Assembly (NCBI GenBank): GCA_021399445.1
Contig: JAJTUQ010000005.1
Coordinates: forward strand, 1,302,001 to 1,366,000
DNA length: 64,000 nucleotides
DNA from: Xylogone sp. PMI_703
Taxonomy: Eukaryota > Ascomycota > Leotiomycetes
Reading direction: 5' to 3'
The notes beneath the pieces were generated by a model. That model was not told the DNA's origin. It did not search any database and worked only from the letters and a program-made list of their open reading frames with translations. Within the stretch, counting starts at the first letter, position 1, and the number at the start of each line of letters is the position of its first letter. Positions 22,220-35,487 of this stretch are shown here, in pieces. A program made the translations under genes and the position numbers.

Positions 22220-24140
22220 ATGTCTTCTCATGTAGAATATCACAAATTTCGCAGAGGAGAAACATGTACCGAGGAAGGTTGCCGTGCCCACAGATTCTAT
22301 ATTGAAGATGGAATGAAATTTTGTCAAAGAGGTCACGCACAGGCCGTTCGTTTCACCGCAGCCATACCCATTAGATGACATACTAATTAAGACGAAGAAC
22401 TTTACTTTAACGCAGCAAGATGAAGATGACTTTGGTACACAAGGTAAGAAGTCGCGGAAGAAGCGTGAAGAGAAGGAACGCACGCAAAGAGTCTTTACCG
22501 GAGAGGAAGCAATCGATTTGTACTTACAGTGCTTCCAACTAATCTTATGGAAACAATGTCACTGGCTGGTTACCGTTAAAGGCTTTCCCAAGGAGCTGAA
22601 AACGGTGGTAAGAGATTTATGGGGTCTAAGAGTTAGGATGTTCTTGAAACTTAATGAGGATAAGACTGGGTATAGCTCAGGGACCGGAACTTCAGGGCTT
22701 TCTTCCGCCAGTGAAGGGGAAGACCCTGGGATCGATGAATCTCAACGCAAGGGATGGCTAGCAAGGAGAAGGAAGAGGATGATAAAGGCTTCAAAAATGG
22801 TACCACAACTGGCTGAGACACTGACATTCAGCTATCTTGGGATTCTCCTTCTAAGACTGCCATTTACCTTGGGAGATATATTCATATGGGCAAAGACACA
22901 GGAACTACCTTATTTTCGAGCTGTAAGCCTCCTTTCCCTACTGTTCTTCACAATCATCATTTGAGATTCAATTCTGCATGCTGATAACCTGCGCCATTTA
23001 TTTGCGCATCCTTAGATCAAAGAGATCCCAAAGGAGATGAGATTACACTTGCCATCTCATTATCATGCATCTCTAGAAGTGCGCTCTAATATGAAGGGTG
23101 AAGATCTTCAGGCTACTACTCTTGAGGTAGTCAAATTCTTCAATCATCATTTCGAAATGGAGTTTCCTCCCTTAAATACACCACTGCTGATTTTCAGGCA
23201 CATAAGGGACCTAGGATTACCTGGTATAGATCGATTTTTCTGGAGTCTTTTTTTAAGATTCAAGTGCTAATCTTAATTCTAGTGGAAATTTATTGTGCTG
23301 TTCGACGCCTTGCGGAATTGCTTGGTATCGATTTTACATATCCGGTAACACCTAAACGGCGTCAGATACTGGATTATCCTGAACTCCAGATAATGTGCCT
23401 TATAGTTATTGCGACAAAGCTTGGTCAACCTTTTGATAACGTTGTCCGACATCCCACGGATGAATCGGATCCAACTACGGTCAAAATAGATTGGCAGAAA
23501 TGGGTACAGGTCATGGCCGAAGAGCCTTCCAAAGGAATCAAGCCAGGCAGTGAAATCGATGTTACTGATGTTGACATTTTGAAGATGGATGGAAAGAAGC
23601 TAGATGACTATCTCGACTGGTACCAGAGAACCTGGATTGATGATAGGAAGCCAAAAAGTAATGTCCATTGAAATATCTATTTCTGTGATCTGACTCTCTT
23701 TTAGTGGCGGAGCAAATACTTGAATTATTTCCGCTGCAAGATTTATCTGGTCAGCCCGAAGAACAGCCAACAAATGAAAAAATTCTGGGAACTTTGAAAG
23801 AAATTCAGAGCAGTTTAACTTGGCAGAAACCGGTACAATATTATCCTGCATCAAAAGAAGGCGTAAGAGCTGGGCATATGTACCAAAGATGGCGTACAAT
23901 CGAGGAACTCCCTGAGGCTGCTAGGGTCTTCTATGAGAAGATAGGTGGGTCCGCTCCTCAAAACCTATAAGTCACGATTTCCAAAATTCTGGTTTTTAAT
24001 ATTTCATAGCCCATATTTCGGGAGTTCCTCTCCAAGTTATTGTTTTAGGGGTGTTATGGCTAGAAACACAACTGCAGAAGTGGACTGTAGGAGAAAAAAG
24101 AAAGATAATTGGTTTAAGCGTTGGCTATGATTTGGGCTGA
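22220..24140 (+). CDS. RRN7: RNA polymerase I core factor Rrn7 (TFIIB-like)
   Basis: Rrn7 (human TAF1B) is the TFIIB-like subunit of the Pol I core factor at rDNA promoters. Six exons: 22220-22342, 22416-22922, 23016-23223, 23283-23657, 23705-23944 and 24010-24140; 527 residues. The N-terminal zinc ribbon has cysteines in GETCTEEGCRAHRFY and GMKFCQRGHAQ. The cyclin-like part starts QRVFTGEEAIDLYLQCFQLI and continues with LAETLTFSYLGILLLRLPFT and IKEIPKEMRLHLPSHYHASL. The C-terminal piece AHISGVPLQVIVLGVLWLE appears only after splicing exon 6. The first donor is ambiguous: CAG|GCCGTT (GC-AG) or GCC|GTTCGT both keep frame and differ by one alanine. A TACTAAT branch site sits at 22381. Confidence 0.85.
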
Positions 24141-24445
24141 CGAGGTTCTTAACCTAGTAGTCTAGTCGTGATCGAGGGGAATCATTACTAATAATGGACA
24201 CCATAGATCACTTTAATAGAACTGATGGCTTGTACATATGTAGCTAATGTATAGAAAAATTCTTACATGATTCTCGCAGAATAAAGTCTCCATTAGCCAG
24301 GGTTCATCGCATTGCTTGTACGAAGAGGAAGTAGGGCGGTTCACGTGACGTATCCGCTTTTACGCTACTTGGGAACCTCAGGAAACCCCACAAACTCTCA
24401 AATTCAATAATTCCAACACAAAAATCGACCCAGTTCACCGCAACC
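24141..24445. other. Promoter and 5' leader of ubiquitin-eL40
   Basis: About 305 bp. The end is the untranslated part of the first exon of the ubiquitin gene. No ORF. Confidence 0.45.
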
Positions 24446-25123
<678 letters not shown>

Positions 25124-25783
25124 ATGCTTTATTCCCTTGGCGTTGGATCATCTCAAAAATTTGGGGCAAGTGGAAGGTTTCTTTGCATGGCAGGCTGTAT
25201 TTATTGCAATAGCATAAACAGGCAATGGGACAACGGTCAACATATAATCCAGCTTTCGCTCAGATGTGAATTGAGAACCTAGAGCGTTTTGTAATAACAA
25301 TTGCTATATCAGATCCACTACCATACTAGTTCCTATTCAATGCCAGGGAGCTTGTTGATTAGGCAAATTGTTACTTGGTGTGCACGCATACGTTCATCAG
25401 GCAGGTCGTATCCAAGATGTTTAACCTCTACTTAAGACTGTTTGACATCCCGGGGCTCGTTGTTATCTATATATGGATACACGGGAGTATAGAGTGCCCT
25501 GTCTAGGATAATTAGAGACTCTAAGTATTAAAGTAATACAGAGCTGTTAGTAGTATTCTTGACAAACCCAGAACGTAATAGCTGAAGTCAAGCCCACGAC
25601 TCGGTCTTGATGTTTATGTTGAGGCACAAGTTGGTAGTTGATAAAGGTTGCAGGTAGATTGGCTAGTAGTAAGAAGAGTCGGCGCTATATGCATGTACTA
25701 ATACCCCGGATTTTATAATTCAAGCTTCCGAGCTTAACGAACACCACTTAGAAACATAGTATTTTATGTCTTAAACCATAGCC
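25124..25783. other. Intergenic 0.66 kb
   Basis: Between ubiquitin-eL40 and the rhodanese gene, both on the plus strand. No credible frame, repeat or RNA gene seen. Confidence 0.5.
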
Positions 25784-26420
25784 ATGGCAGCCCCTCGCCT
25801 TTATTCTCTATTACTAGTACGAAGTGTGAGGTTGTCTGCTCCCCACTCTATCGGACACTTTAAGACCCCTCCAATTCCCAAGCCGAAGCAGCTGGTGCGA
25901 GTTTCCCGAATATCGCCGTCCAGGTGCTATTCGCAGCAGCAGCCTACGAGTAAGCTATATAAATTCGAAGAGGTATTTCCTATGAACCGAAATATTAGAA
26001 AGATTATTAACTGGGTTATGTAGATTAAGGAATTCGTGGAGCGTCCAAACCCCAATCGTATTTTAATTGGTGACATACTCACTTAATCTATGTTTCTTCC
26101 TGCTTCTGATATCCATTGCTGCAGATACTCGTGAGCCTGAAGAACTTCGAACTACTGGAACGATTCCTGGAGCTCTGAATATTCCCGTAAATTCTCAGCC
26201 AGATTCTTTCTTCATCTCGGCCGAGGAGTTTGAAGACCGATATGGCTTCGACAGGCCCCCGAAAGATAAGGAACTAGTGTTTTATTGTAAAGCTGGTGTT
26301 AGGAGTAGGGCCTCTGCAGAACTGGCGAGGCAAGCTGGGTGGGAAAATATAGGAGAATATCCTGGAAGCTGGTTAGATTGGGAGCGAAACGGTGGTCCTA
26401 GTGAGAAAGGTGGTGCATAA
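25784..26420 (+). CDS. RDL2: Mitochondrial single-domain rhodanese
   Basis: A single rhodanese domain (thiosulfate sulfurtransferase fold) with a mitochondrial presequence. Three exons: 25784-25972, 26024-26069 and 26125-26420; 176 residues. The first ~55 residues are Arg/Ser-rich without acidic residues until late (MAAPRLYSLLLVRSVRLSAP), a good presequence. After the joins the domain reads YKFEEIKEFVERPNPN, ILIDTREPEELRTTGTIPGA, LNIPVNSQ, and the active-site loop FYCKAGVRSRA with the persulfide cysteine. It ends with the family stretch NIGEYPGSWLDWERNGG. Closest in kind to yeast Rdl2 (YOR286W), which I use as the symbol with some reserve. Confidence 0.85.
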
Positions 26421-26709
26421 TGAGAAGACTGATTTAAAGTAGAATGGATATCAGTGAAACAAGATCCCGAGACTCCCAGGGCACAAATAGTGTTTGTACT
26501 TTACTGAGTTAACTTGGCTAATCCATTCAGCAATATATCGACGCTGATGGAGTGTTCGGAGATAAAAATTCACTATTATTTATTTCGAATATGGTGATAC
26601 ATAACTCACTGCGTCCATTGATACTTATGGATATTGTACACTATTGAGGTAAACCATTCTTGCAGATATTGGAAGTACTTCATCAGAGCGGTGTCGCGGC
26701 GTTATCGCC

Positions 26710-27654
26710 TTACAACTTCGGCTTCCCAGCCCAACTTCCATGAGCAAAGAACAAAACCTTAATTGCGACTGCCAATCCAGCATGTAGTACAATAACAAGG
26801 ATCAATAATATCCTGCTGGTTCGCTGGTCTGTTGCGCTGAGAACGGGATATAGATTTCTCAGCAGGAACGCAACGCTTAGACCGAACCCACAGCCAACGA
26901 AAACCCAATTCAAGATGGTAATTGGAGACCACGCGATCAAAGCAACTGGGATCCAAATAAGATTTGAGTAGCCGTATAAAGCCCAACACTCGAGAAGATT
27001 GGCAGATTCACTTCCAAAGTATTTCAGTGCTAAGAATAGGGCAACTGGAATGACGAGGGTGTAGCCGTATATAAGGCCAGCAGCTCCTAATTAATCCTTT
27101 AAATTAGTTGATTCACAAGCCATATTAGTGGACTAAATTATAGAGAGATAAGCCTTACCGCTCAGCAGAGTAAAGTTATACGTAAAAGCGCCCCTTCCAG
27201 TAGACTCCAAATACTGATTAATTGTCCCACCAAGGAACAATATGAATATCACCGTCGTAGCAATCCAAAACGGTCCATATAGGTCAGGATTCCCTTCAAG
27301 TACATCAAGAAAATTTGCACGAGGATATAGAGCTGCCCAACAGCGGTTCAGTACTGAACTCGTATCCACATCGAAGAACTGAGCGTAGAAGGATAGGCTC
27401 CAGAGAAAACGTTTTGAAGAGCTACCACTGGATGTTGCTGGTTGGGGCAATCCTGATGCCCCTGTAGGTTTTCGGGAACTGGAAGACGGGTCTGTGTTGA
27501 AATTGGAAGAATGGAATTCCAGGTCCTCTTGGAGATCGGTATGACCTAGGTCGCCCTGGAGAGTGTGAGCCGCATGTCCAGATATGAGCTCATGAGAGTC
27601 TTATCTTACCTCCTCATCAACATCAACCACCACATCATATCCTGCGCCAGACAT
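26710..27654 (-). CDS. YIP5: Yip1-family Golgi membrane protein, Yip5/YIPF1-2 type
   Basis: A polytopic membrane protein of the Yip1 family, which binds prenylated Rab GTPases in the early secretory pathway. Three exons: 27610-27654, 27159-27555 and 26710-27086; 272 residues. The cytosolic N-terminus (MSGAGYDVVVDVDEEGDLGH) leads to the conserved FLWSLSFYAQFFDVDTSSVL and NRCWAALYPRANFLD. About five hydrophobic segments follow: WIATTVIFILFLGGTI, GLIYGYTLVIPVALFLAL, YSNLIWIPVALIAW, ILNWVFVGCGFGLSVAFLL and ILLILVIVLHAGLAVAIKVL. The PFWI and GLIYGYTLVIPV segments are typical of YIPF1/2-like members. The splice join LLSG-AAGLIYGY restores the second membrane segment. Confidence 0.85.
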
Positions 27655-28337
27655 ATCTTCGAGAATTCTAGAATTTTATGCTTCTGTTCGTGAGATGCAT
27701 CAATGATTGTGAACTCGGGACAGCTTGCGAATCAGTTCGCGAACCCCTGCACGGAAACCTCCGGAGCGATTAGCTTCTGTAATGTTGGATAATACTGTAT
27801 GTGCTCAGTAGATTTGCTAACCTGGAAACCTTGTTTGAAACCCTAGCCTTTGTAATTGATAGGTGATTCACCAATATATTATAGGGATTTTTTTATGGAT
27901 ATCCCTTTCCTGACTTTACGGTAGCATGTAAGACTAGCTAATTGTTATTTGATCGGGGCTTTTGAACATCACCTTGCCCACTTAGTGGTGAGCACGGGCT
28001 TGACAGGCAGCATTTCGCTTATTTTAGCGTAATGGATAGCGTCCATCGGGTGCAGCAAATCGCACATTGGCCCTCTGCCCCGCGCCAGATTTCAATCTGA
28101 ACTGAACCTTCCAATCCGACATCTGTAAGAAAAGGCTGCAAAATCCTTTACTATTAGGTACTCCGGAAAGCAGCCTATCCACTAAAACCTTAAGTAGGTT
28201 GTTGTGTCCTTTTTAGCAACAGCAATATTTTAAGGTTTCGATCTGTCTTTACCCCTCCACTTCTTTCGGTGGCGTTAAATTTGCTGTCATCGCCTTCTAA
28301 CTATAAGCAAATTTAACCCAGTCTGAAGCAGCAAAAA
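27655..28337. other. Divergent promoter YIP5 / eIF5B
   Basis: About 680 bp between two divergent starts; the right half leads into the eIF5B leader. No ORF or repeat of note. Confidence 0.5.
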
Positions 28338-31300
28338 ATGGCTCCAAAGAAGAAGACCAACAAGAAGGCGGACGACTGGGAAGCAGAACTCGGGGAAACC
28401 CCAGAACAAGCTACCACTCTTCAGGAACCCAATAACGCACCAGAGGAAGCAAACCCAGAGGATGAGTTCCCTCAAGGTGGATTAATGGCTATGATGCGGA
28501 AGAGACAAAAGAAGAAGAAAGGGAAACAAGATAATGATTTTGTTGAGGGCGAAACTCCTGCAGCTGAAGAGCAACCTGAGATTGAAATCAAAGCACCCGA
28601 AGAGGCTTCAATAGAAGATGAATTTGTTCTACCAGTGAAAAAGGGAAAGGGAAAGCCTACGCCTGCTAAGCCTGCTAAAGAAGAGGAAGAAGAAGATAAT
28701 GAGGATGACCAGGAGGAGAAAGCTGCCGATGGGCATATCATGACAAAGAAGGAGAAGGAAAGGGCAAAGAAGGAGCGTGAGAAGCAGCGAAAGAAGGAAA
28801 ATGTAAGTATATACTCACCGTGTCTGAGTTTGACTGACGAAAAAATCAAAGGCAGCAAAGAAGAAGACTGCAGCACCGGCTGCCAAAGCTCCAGAGCCCG
28901 AAAAGCCTGCTGAGATAAAGAAGGAAGAAGCACCTGCAGCTAAGCCTGCAGCTGGTGGCAAAGGAAAGAAAATACCGGCGCACATTTTGAAACTTCAACA
29001 GCAGCAGGAAGAACTTAGACGCCGACAGGAGGAAGAGGCAAGGTTGGCGGCAGAGGAAAAGGCCCGAATCGAGGAGGAGGCACGACGAGAAGCAGAAGAG
29101 GAGAAAAGGAGAGAGGAGGCTAAAGCGTTGAAAAAGCAAAGAGAAAAAGAGCGGATAGAACAACAGAAGAAAGATGGTACTTATCTTACGAGAGCACAAC
29201 GAGAGGAGAAGCAAAGAAATGAGATGAAACTGAAGCAAATGCTTGCCGCTGGTATTAAAGTGGGTGGCTTGGAAGGAGGAGAAGAGAAAAAGAAAGTTGT
29301 ATATGATAAGAAGAAGAAGACTGGGCGTAAGAATCCACAAGAAGCAAAGGTATGGTTATTATCAATTATTTCTGGATTTTCAAGCTGATTACTTTTAGGC
29401 AGAAGAAGAGAAAGCACTTGCTGAGGCTGCCGAGCGTGCTCGCCAGGAAGCTGAACGGATAGCAGCAGAGACAGCCGCAAAGGCGGAAAAGGAGGCTGCG
29501 GATGCTGCGGCCGCAGCTGCAGTTTCCAAAGAAGATGAGGGCAGCGAGCTCGATGATTGGGAAGCCGCGGCAGAGAAAGAAGAAGACGATGTTAAAGACA
29601 GTTGGGATGCTGATTCCGAAGAGGAGAAAGAGAAAAAGGCGGCTAAGAAAGCAGCACCTACAGGTTCCGCAAACGGCAAGGCTGTGGTTGAGAAAGCTCC
29701 AGCAACGATTCCTGCTACTACTCCAATAGCGCAGACCGGGAAGACCCAAACTTTACCAACGCGGGGAAAGAAGGAAGAGGAGTCGGAGTCAGAGTCAGAG
29801 TCGTCTGAAGATGAAGAAGAATCCGCCGCAAAAGCCGCTGCTGCACAGAAGAAAAAGGAAGCTGCCGAGAGACGTGAAAAGGCTCATGCTGCAGCTTTGG
29901 CGGCACGCTCGAAAGATAATCTTCGCTCACCTATTTGTTGTATCTTGGGACACGTCGATACAGGTAAAACAAAACTGCTTGATAAGATCAGACAAACCAA
30001 CGTTCAAGAAGGAGAAGCTGGTGGTATTACGCAACAAATTGGTGCTACTTATTTCCCTGTCGATGCCATCAAGCAGAAAACACAAGTTGTCAACCAAGAT
30101 AACAGTTTCGAATTCAAGGTTCCTGGACTTCTGGTCATCGATACCCCGGGCCACGAATCTTTCTCCAATTTACGTTCCAGAGGCTCTTCGCTTTGCAACA
30201 TAGCCATTCTTGTCGTTGATATCATGCATGGACTAGAACCACAAACTTTAGAGTCAATGAAATTGCTCCGAGATAGGAAGACCCCATTCATCGTAGCACT
30301 AAATAAGATCGACCGTCTCTATGGATGGAAGAAAATAGACAACAACGGCTTCCAGGCGAGTTTGGCACTGCAAAATAAAGGCGTCCAGAACGAATTTGCG
30401 AAACGTCTATCAGAAACCAAGGTGGCCTTTGCCGAGCAGGGGTTCAACTCTGAAGTATTTTATGAGAATAAGTCTATGGCAAAGTTTGTATCCCTTGTGC
30501 CAACATCTGCTCATACAGGAGAGGGTATTCCTGATATGCTTAAACTTATCATACAGCTCACACAAGAGCGTATGGTAGGTTCACTCATGTATCTTTCTGA
30601 GGTTCAATGTACCGTCTTGGAGGTCAAGGCTATCGAGGGCTTTGGTATGACTATTGATGTCATTTTATCAAACGGTATTCTCAGAGAGGGTGATCGTATT
30701 GTGCTATGTGGTGTAGATGGCGCTATCACCACTAATATCCGTGCTCTTCTCACACCCGCACCTCTGAAAGAACTTCGACTCAAATCCGCTTACGTCCACA
30801 ACAAAGAGGTGAAAGCAGCACTTGGTGTAAAGATCAGCGCCCCGGGCCTCGAGGGTGCTATCGCTGGTTCTAGACTGTTAGTGGTTGGTCCGGATGATGA
30901 TGAATCCGACCTTGAGGCTGAAGTAGAGTCGGATCTAGGTGCCCTCTTCAGTAGAGTAGAAAAGTCCGGTCGTGGTGTAACAGTCCAGGCATCCACCCTG
31001 GGCTCTCTTGAAGCTCTTCTTGATTTCCTGAAGGTATCAAAAATTCCGGTGGCAAATGTTGGAATTGGACCTGTCTACAAGCGTGATGTTATGAACTGCG
31101 GCACAATGCTGGAGAAGAACAAAGATTATGCTGTCATGCTGTGCTTTGATGTCAAGGTTGACAAGGAAGCACAACAGTATGCTGATGAACAAGGGATCAA
31201 AATTTTCACAGCAGACATCATCTATCATCTCTTTGATCAATTCACTAAGCATATGGAGGAACTCACTGAAAAGAAGAAGGAAGAATCCAAACTTCTTGCT

Positions 31301-31780
31301 GTCTTTCCTTGCGTTCTTGCCCCGGTTGCTGTTTTCAATAAGACGGCTCCAATTGTAGTAGGTGTAGATGTTATCGAGGGTCAACTCAAAATGCATACGC
31401 CTATTGCGGCTGTTAAGCAAAATCCCGTTACAGGCGTCAAAGAAATAGTCAGCTTAGGAAGAGTGTAAGCTTTAACCCCTTTATCATTGCGGCATCTTGT
31501 TTTGAAGAAGGTCAAACTAACATTACGTTCTAGCACTGGTATCGAGCGTGATCATAAACAAATCCAAGTTTGCAAAAAGGGCCAGCCATCCGTGGCTGTG
31601 AAGATTGAGATGGGCGGTCATCAGCCAACTTACGGCCGTCAACTTGAGGAAAAGGATACTCTTTATTCTCAGATTAGCCGAGCAAGTATCGATACACTTA
31701 AGGAGTTCTATAGGTCGGATGTCAGCAACGATGAATGGTTACTCATAAAGAAGCTGAAGCCAGTATTTGATATTCCTTGA
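28338..31780 (+). CDS. FUN12: Translation initiation factor eIF5B
   Basis: eIF5B is the IF2-like GTPase that joins the 60S subunit to the 48S complex. Four exons: 28338-28802, 28852-29349, 29399-31464 and 31534-31780; 1091 residues. The first ~480 residues form the usual charged, Lys/Glu/Ala-rich N-terminal extension ([20 protein letters not shown]). The GTPase domain begins about residue 500 with P-loop GHVDTGKT, switch-region [20 protein letters not shown] and NKIDR. Domain II has [20 protein letters not shown]. Domains III-IV follow, with the final exon supplying [19 protein letters not shown] and ending [10 protein letters not shown]. The poly-charged region makes several long antisense frames, which are shadows. 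Confidence 0.96.
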
Positions 31781-32768
31781 GAGGTTAACATTGGGTCTTG
31801 AAAATGGAAAAGACGTTTAATTAACTGTATGTATAGATGGTTTAATGACTTCTCAATCATTCACTGGGGTTATAGGGCATAGCATTCTTTGTTAGCAGAC
31901 ACTGTCTGCACACTAAAAGTTGTAGACAGGGATCGGTAGCTTAATAAAATGAATATATATATAAAGTAGCGATTAACTGTCACTACTGAGATTTTTTATT
32001 ACTGTATGCTTGTATACCTCTTTTACATTTGCCACAATTACTAACCTAACTGCTATTCACTCCAGAATTGCTAAGTGCAAATTAGTACACCTATCTCCTA
32101 GAACAATCCAAAAGACATTACCACCCCCATAAATTGCATCCACTCTCTCTGCGTCAAGTGCCAGGGCAAACCTGAACCTCAAGCATCATACTTTGACTCT
32201 GTGTTATACAGTGACTCGTCACCTAGGAGGTTCTTTGGGTCGAGATGAAGTAATTCTTTGCATCTCAATGCATCTTGGCCGCTCGTTTTGAAGTTCCGCT
32301 TGAATATACTGGTGGATTGCACAACCAGAAGTGTAGTATTATAGCTGAGAAGTTAAGATTAGCGTTCTTAGTTATGTACCTCGGGTGCCTGCATTTATAG
32401 GAGCAACCAGCCTAAATCTTGGAGAGTTTGCTATCCGATCTACTCAACTTTAAGCTTTCAGACATCTTGATTCACAGGTCTTAATGCTATTAAGCGATAC
32501 ATGTTGATTTGTCCTCATCATATTGGGCCTGGAATTACTAGTCGTAATGGGAAGTGTTTCTATATCCCAAAGAGACTGACCCGTGAACCACTCTCCTTTG
32601 TTAGATACAACAGGGAATACTTGACCATCTTCTCTATACTGCACCATTTGGGACCAGTACTTGGCATAGAACTCAAAGAGTTTGACTCCATCCGTTAGCC
32701 TCTGGCTGCTATTGATAATAGCTTCTGACCAAAGATAGCTGTTGCTCGCGTTCCATCACCCATCAATA
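31781..32768. other. Intergenic 1 kb before chitin synthase
   Basis: Holds the eIF5B 3' end and the chitin synthase promoter. A minus-strand frame of about 98 codons (32444-32744, with LFEFYAKYWSQMVQYREDG) is protein-like but lacks a start and is closed by a TGA upstream; see findings. Confidence 0.45.
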
Positions 32769-35487
32769 ATGTCACCAAGTGGGCCATCGCGATGGCCTTT
32801 AAAAGATGTAAGTTTGGACTTATATTCCTTGGATGCGTAATATCGGCTTATCGTGGAAGATCTCTAATGCAAATTCTTCTATAGATCATATATACCGCCA
32901 TTGTAGGCACTGTAATGTTAGCAGCGTTTCTAGAATGGTTCCTCTGGCTCGCTGCATTTATATACTGCCTTTTCAAAGCTTATAGAAAAGCCGAACATTG
33001 GTCCGTCAGGGTATTAGCAGTACTAGTTACAATGACTTTTGCCGCCTTGAGGTGGGTAGGTGTGGAAATAATGAATATGCTGGAGTTACTAACTACATCC
33101 TTTTAGAGTCATATACCTACCAATTATGATTGTCACATTACCACTTCCTAACCAGATAACGCAAATATTTCCATTACCAATGGTTTCTTTCCTCCAATGG
33201 TTTGGTTTCTGGTCCTTTGCTGCACTTCTAACTATCCCATGGCTCTTTTGCATATATCAGATAGTTACACATTCTATCGGCAGGACAAGGCGAATCAAAC
33301 AAATGCTAGACGAGGATATAGCTCCAAAGGTTGTTATCATCATGCCATGTAAGTCTTAATGGGAGAATATTGACATTATGAAAATCTCTGATAGACCAGT
33401 AGGCTACAAAGAAGATGCCGATGTCTTACTCACGGCAATAAACTCCGTTGTGGATTGCAATTACCCACCATCTTGCATCCACTTATTCCTCTCCTTTGAC
33501 GGAGATCTGGAGGATGAACTCTACCTCAAAACAATAGAGAGGCTAGGAGTCCCTCGAGGTCGTGAATCATACCCGAAAAGCATTGATATTGCCTATAGTA
33601 ACTCTCGAGTTACAATCTCGCGTTTCGTGCATGGGGGCAAAAGAAATTGCCAGAAAGCTACTTTTAAACTCATTGATCGAGTTTATAATGAATACTTAAG
33701 ATATAATGACGATCTTTTTATCCTCTTCATCGATTCCGACTGTATTCTGGACCGGCTTTGCATCCAAAACTTCGTCTACGACATGGTAAGTTTGAAGAGA
33801 ACGAGTAGCTTTACATATGCTGATATTGTAGTAGGAACTCAGTCCTGGAAATTCCAGGGATATGCTGGCTATGACCGGTGTTATTACTTCTACTACCAAG
33901 GCACATAGCCTTATAACCCTCTTGCAAGATATCGAATATATTCACGGTCAGCTATTTGAGCGGACTGTCGAATCAGGCTGCGGCGCTGTTACGTGTCTAC
34001 CAGGAGCTCTCACAATGTTAAGGTTTTCTGCCTTTCGTCGAATGGCCAAATACTATTTTGCAGACAAAGCAGAACAGTGCCAGGATCTTTTCGACTATGG
34101 TAAATGCCATCTTGGAGAAGATCGCTGGCTTACACATCTGTTTATGATAGGGGCCAAAAAGCGCTATCAAATACAAATGTGCACTTCTGCCTTTTGTAAA
34201 ACTGAAGCTGTTCAGACACTTAGCTCTCTTATTAAACAAAGACGACGCTGGTTTCTGGGGTTCATTACTAATGAAGCATGCATGCTTACAGATGTGAGAA
34301 TTTGGATACAGTATCCAACCTTGACTCTAGTAAGATTCATGCAAAATACCATAAGGACGACGTCGCTCCTTTTCTTCGTTATGGTACTTTCACTCATCAC
34401 TACAGTCAAAAGAGTGAAGGACCTTCCAGTAGGATTCATTGCAATATCTCTCGGCTTAAACTGGCTCATGATGATTTATTTCGGTATTAAGCTAAGGAGG
34501 TTCAAGATCTGGCTTTATCCGATTATGTTCGTTCTCAATCCATTTTTCAATTGGTATTATATGATTTACGGTATATTGACTGCGGGGCAACGGACCTGGG
34601 GAGGGCCTCGGGCTGATGCAGCTTTAGCTGATGCCAGCACTACGTCGCAGCAAGTTATTGACAAGGCCATGGCTTCGGGGGATGACTTAAATCTAGTACC
34701 CGAAACGTTCAAAAATGCCATGGAGGTCAAGGATGAAGAATTCATAACACCTCGTACGCCAGTTCCACTACAGCCACCGCAGCAGCTAGAAGGCCATTTT
34801 GCGGCTTCAGAGAGGCCAATGGACGGGTACCGCAGGCTAGGAAATGATACTTCATTTAAATTTAGGTCTCGAATTACAGACCAATATAACCAAGAAAGTA
34901 TACCTTTTGCTAAGTTCTCTACCTCAGAGAACGACTCGTTGATTCAGAGAAACATCGATTCGCATCATTTGCTTCATCAGGAGCCGAATACCGTGAGAGA
35001 TGAGTATCACAACAAATATACCATCGATCATGCAGGTCTTAATTTTGCTTCAGGTGCTCGCGAACCTAAAATCCTGGACCGGTCTTTTGAGACTTTTGAA
35101 ATGGATGAGATAGATGATATTAATCTTATATACGAGAACAGGCAGGGCACGGAACCGCAGTTGTTTACTGGCGGATTTTATATGACAGAGCGTTTTACCC
35201 CTGTTATTTCAGAAGAGCAGCTAGTGCAGGATACGTCTTATACAGCTAGGCTTTTAACCCACCCCCCTGTATCTCATTGCTCTACTCCCCGAGATCTCAG
35301 AGGTACATTTTCTTCAGCGGATGATAGGTATATTGCTTCTGAGCCAGCGGAAAACTCATCTCGTGGCCTTCAACATAGCAAAGGTGACTTGAGAGGAAGA
35401 GAAGAAGGCTCAACAGTCCAGGGGTCTTCAACGCCGTCCAGGAAGCAATATAGACGATATCGGCAAAAACATAATTTCTGGGTGTAG
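32769..35487 (+). CDS. Chitin synthase, class VI (ChsD-like)
   Basis: A processive GT2 glycosyltransferase making chitin from UDP-GlcNAc at the plasma membrane. Five exons: 32769-32807, 32885-33051, 33107-33348, 33403-33785 and 33835-35487; 827 residues. I chose the ATG at 32769 (MSPSGPSRWPLKD) because its frame meets exon 2 in phase; the ATG at 32792 does not. N-terminal membrane helices (LEWFLWLAAFIYCLF, LQWFGFWSFAALLTIPW) precede MPCYKEDADVLLTAINS. Catalytic motifs are the DSD of LFIDSDCILD, GAVTCLPGALTMLR, GEDRWLTHLF and QRRRW. C-terminal helices include LLFFVMVLSLITTV and YPIMFVLNPFFNWYYMIYGI. A disordered tail of roughly 280 residues ends RQKHNFWV. Segments such as AGQRTWGGPRADAA fit ChsD-like enzymes; the class number is from memory of the family. 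Confidence 0.87.

Noticed and set aside
28472..29679. Several long minus-strand Ser/Phe/Leu-rich ORFs over eIF5B
   Set aside because: Antisense shadows of the Lys/Glu-rich N-terminal extension of eIF5B.
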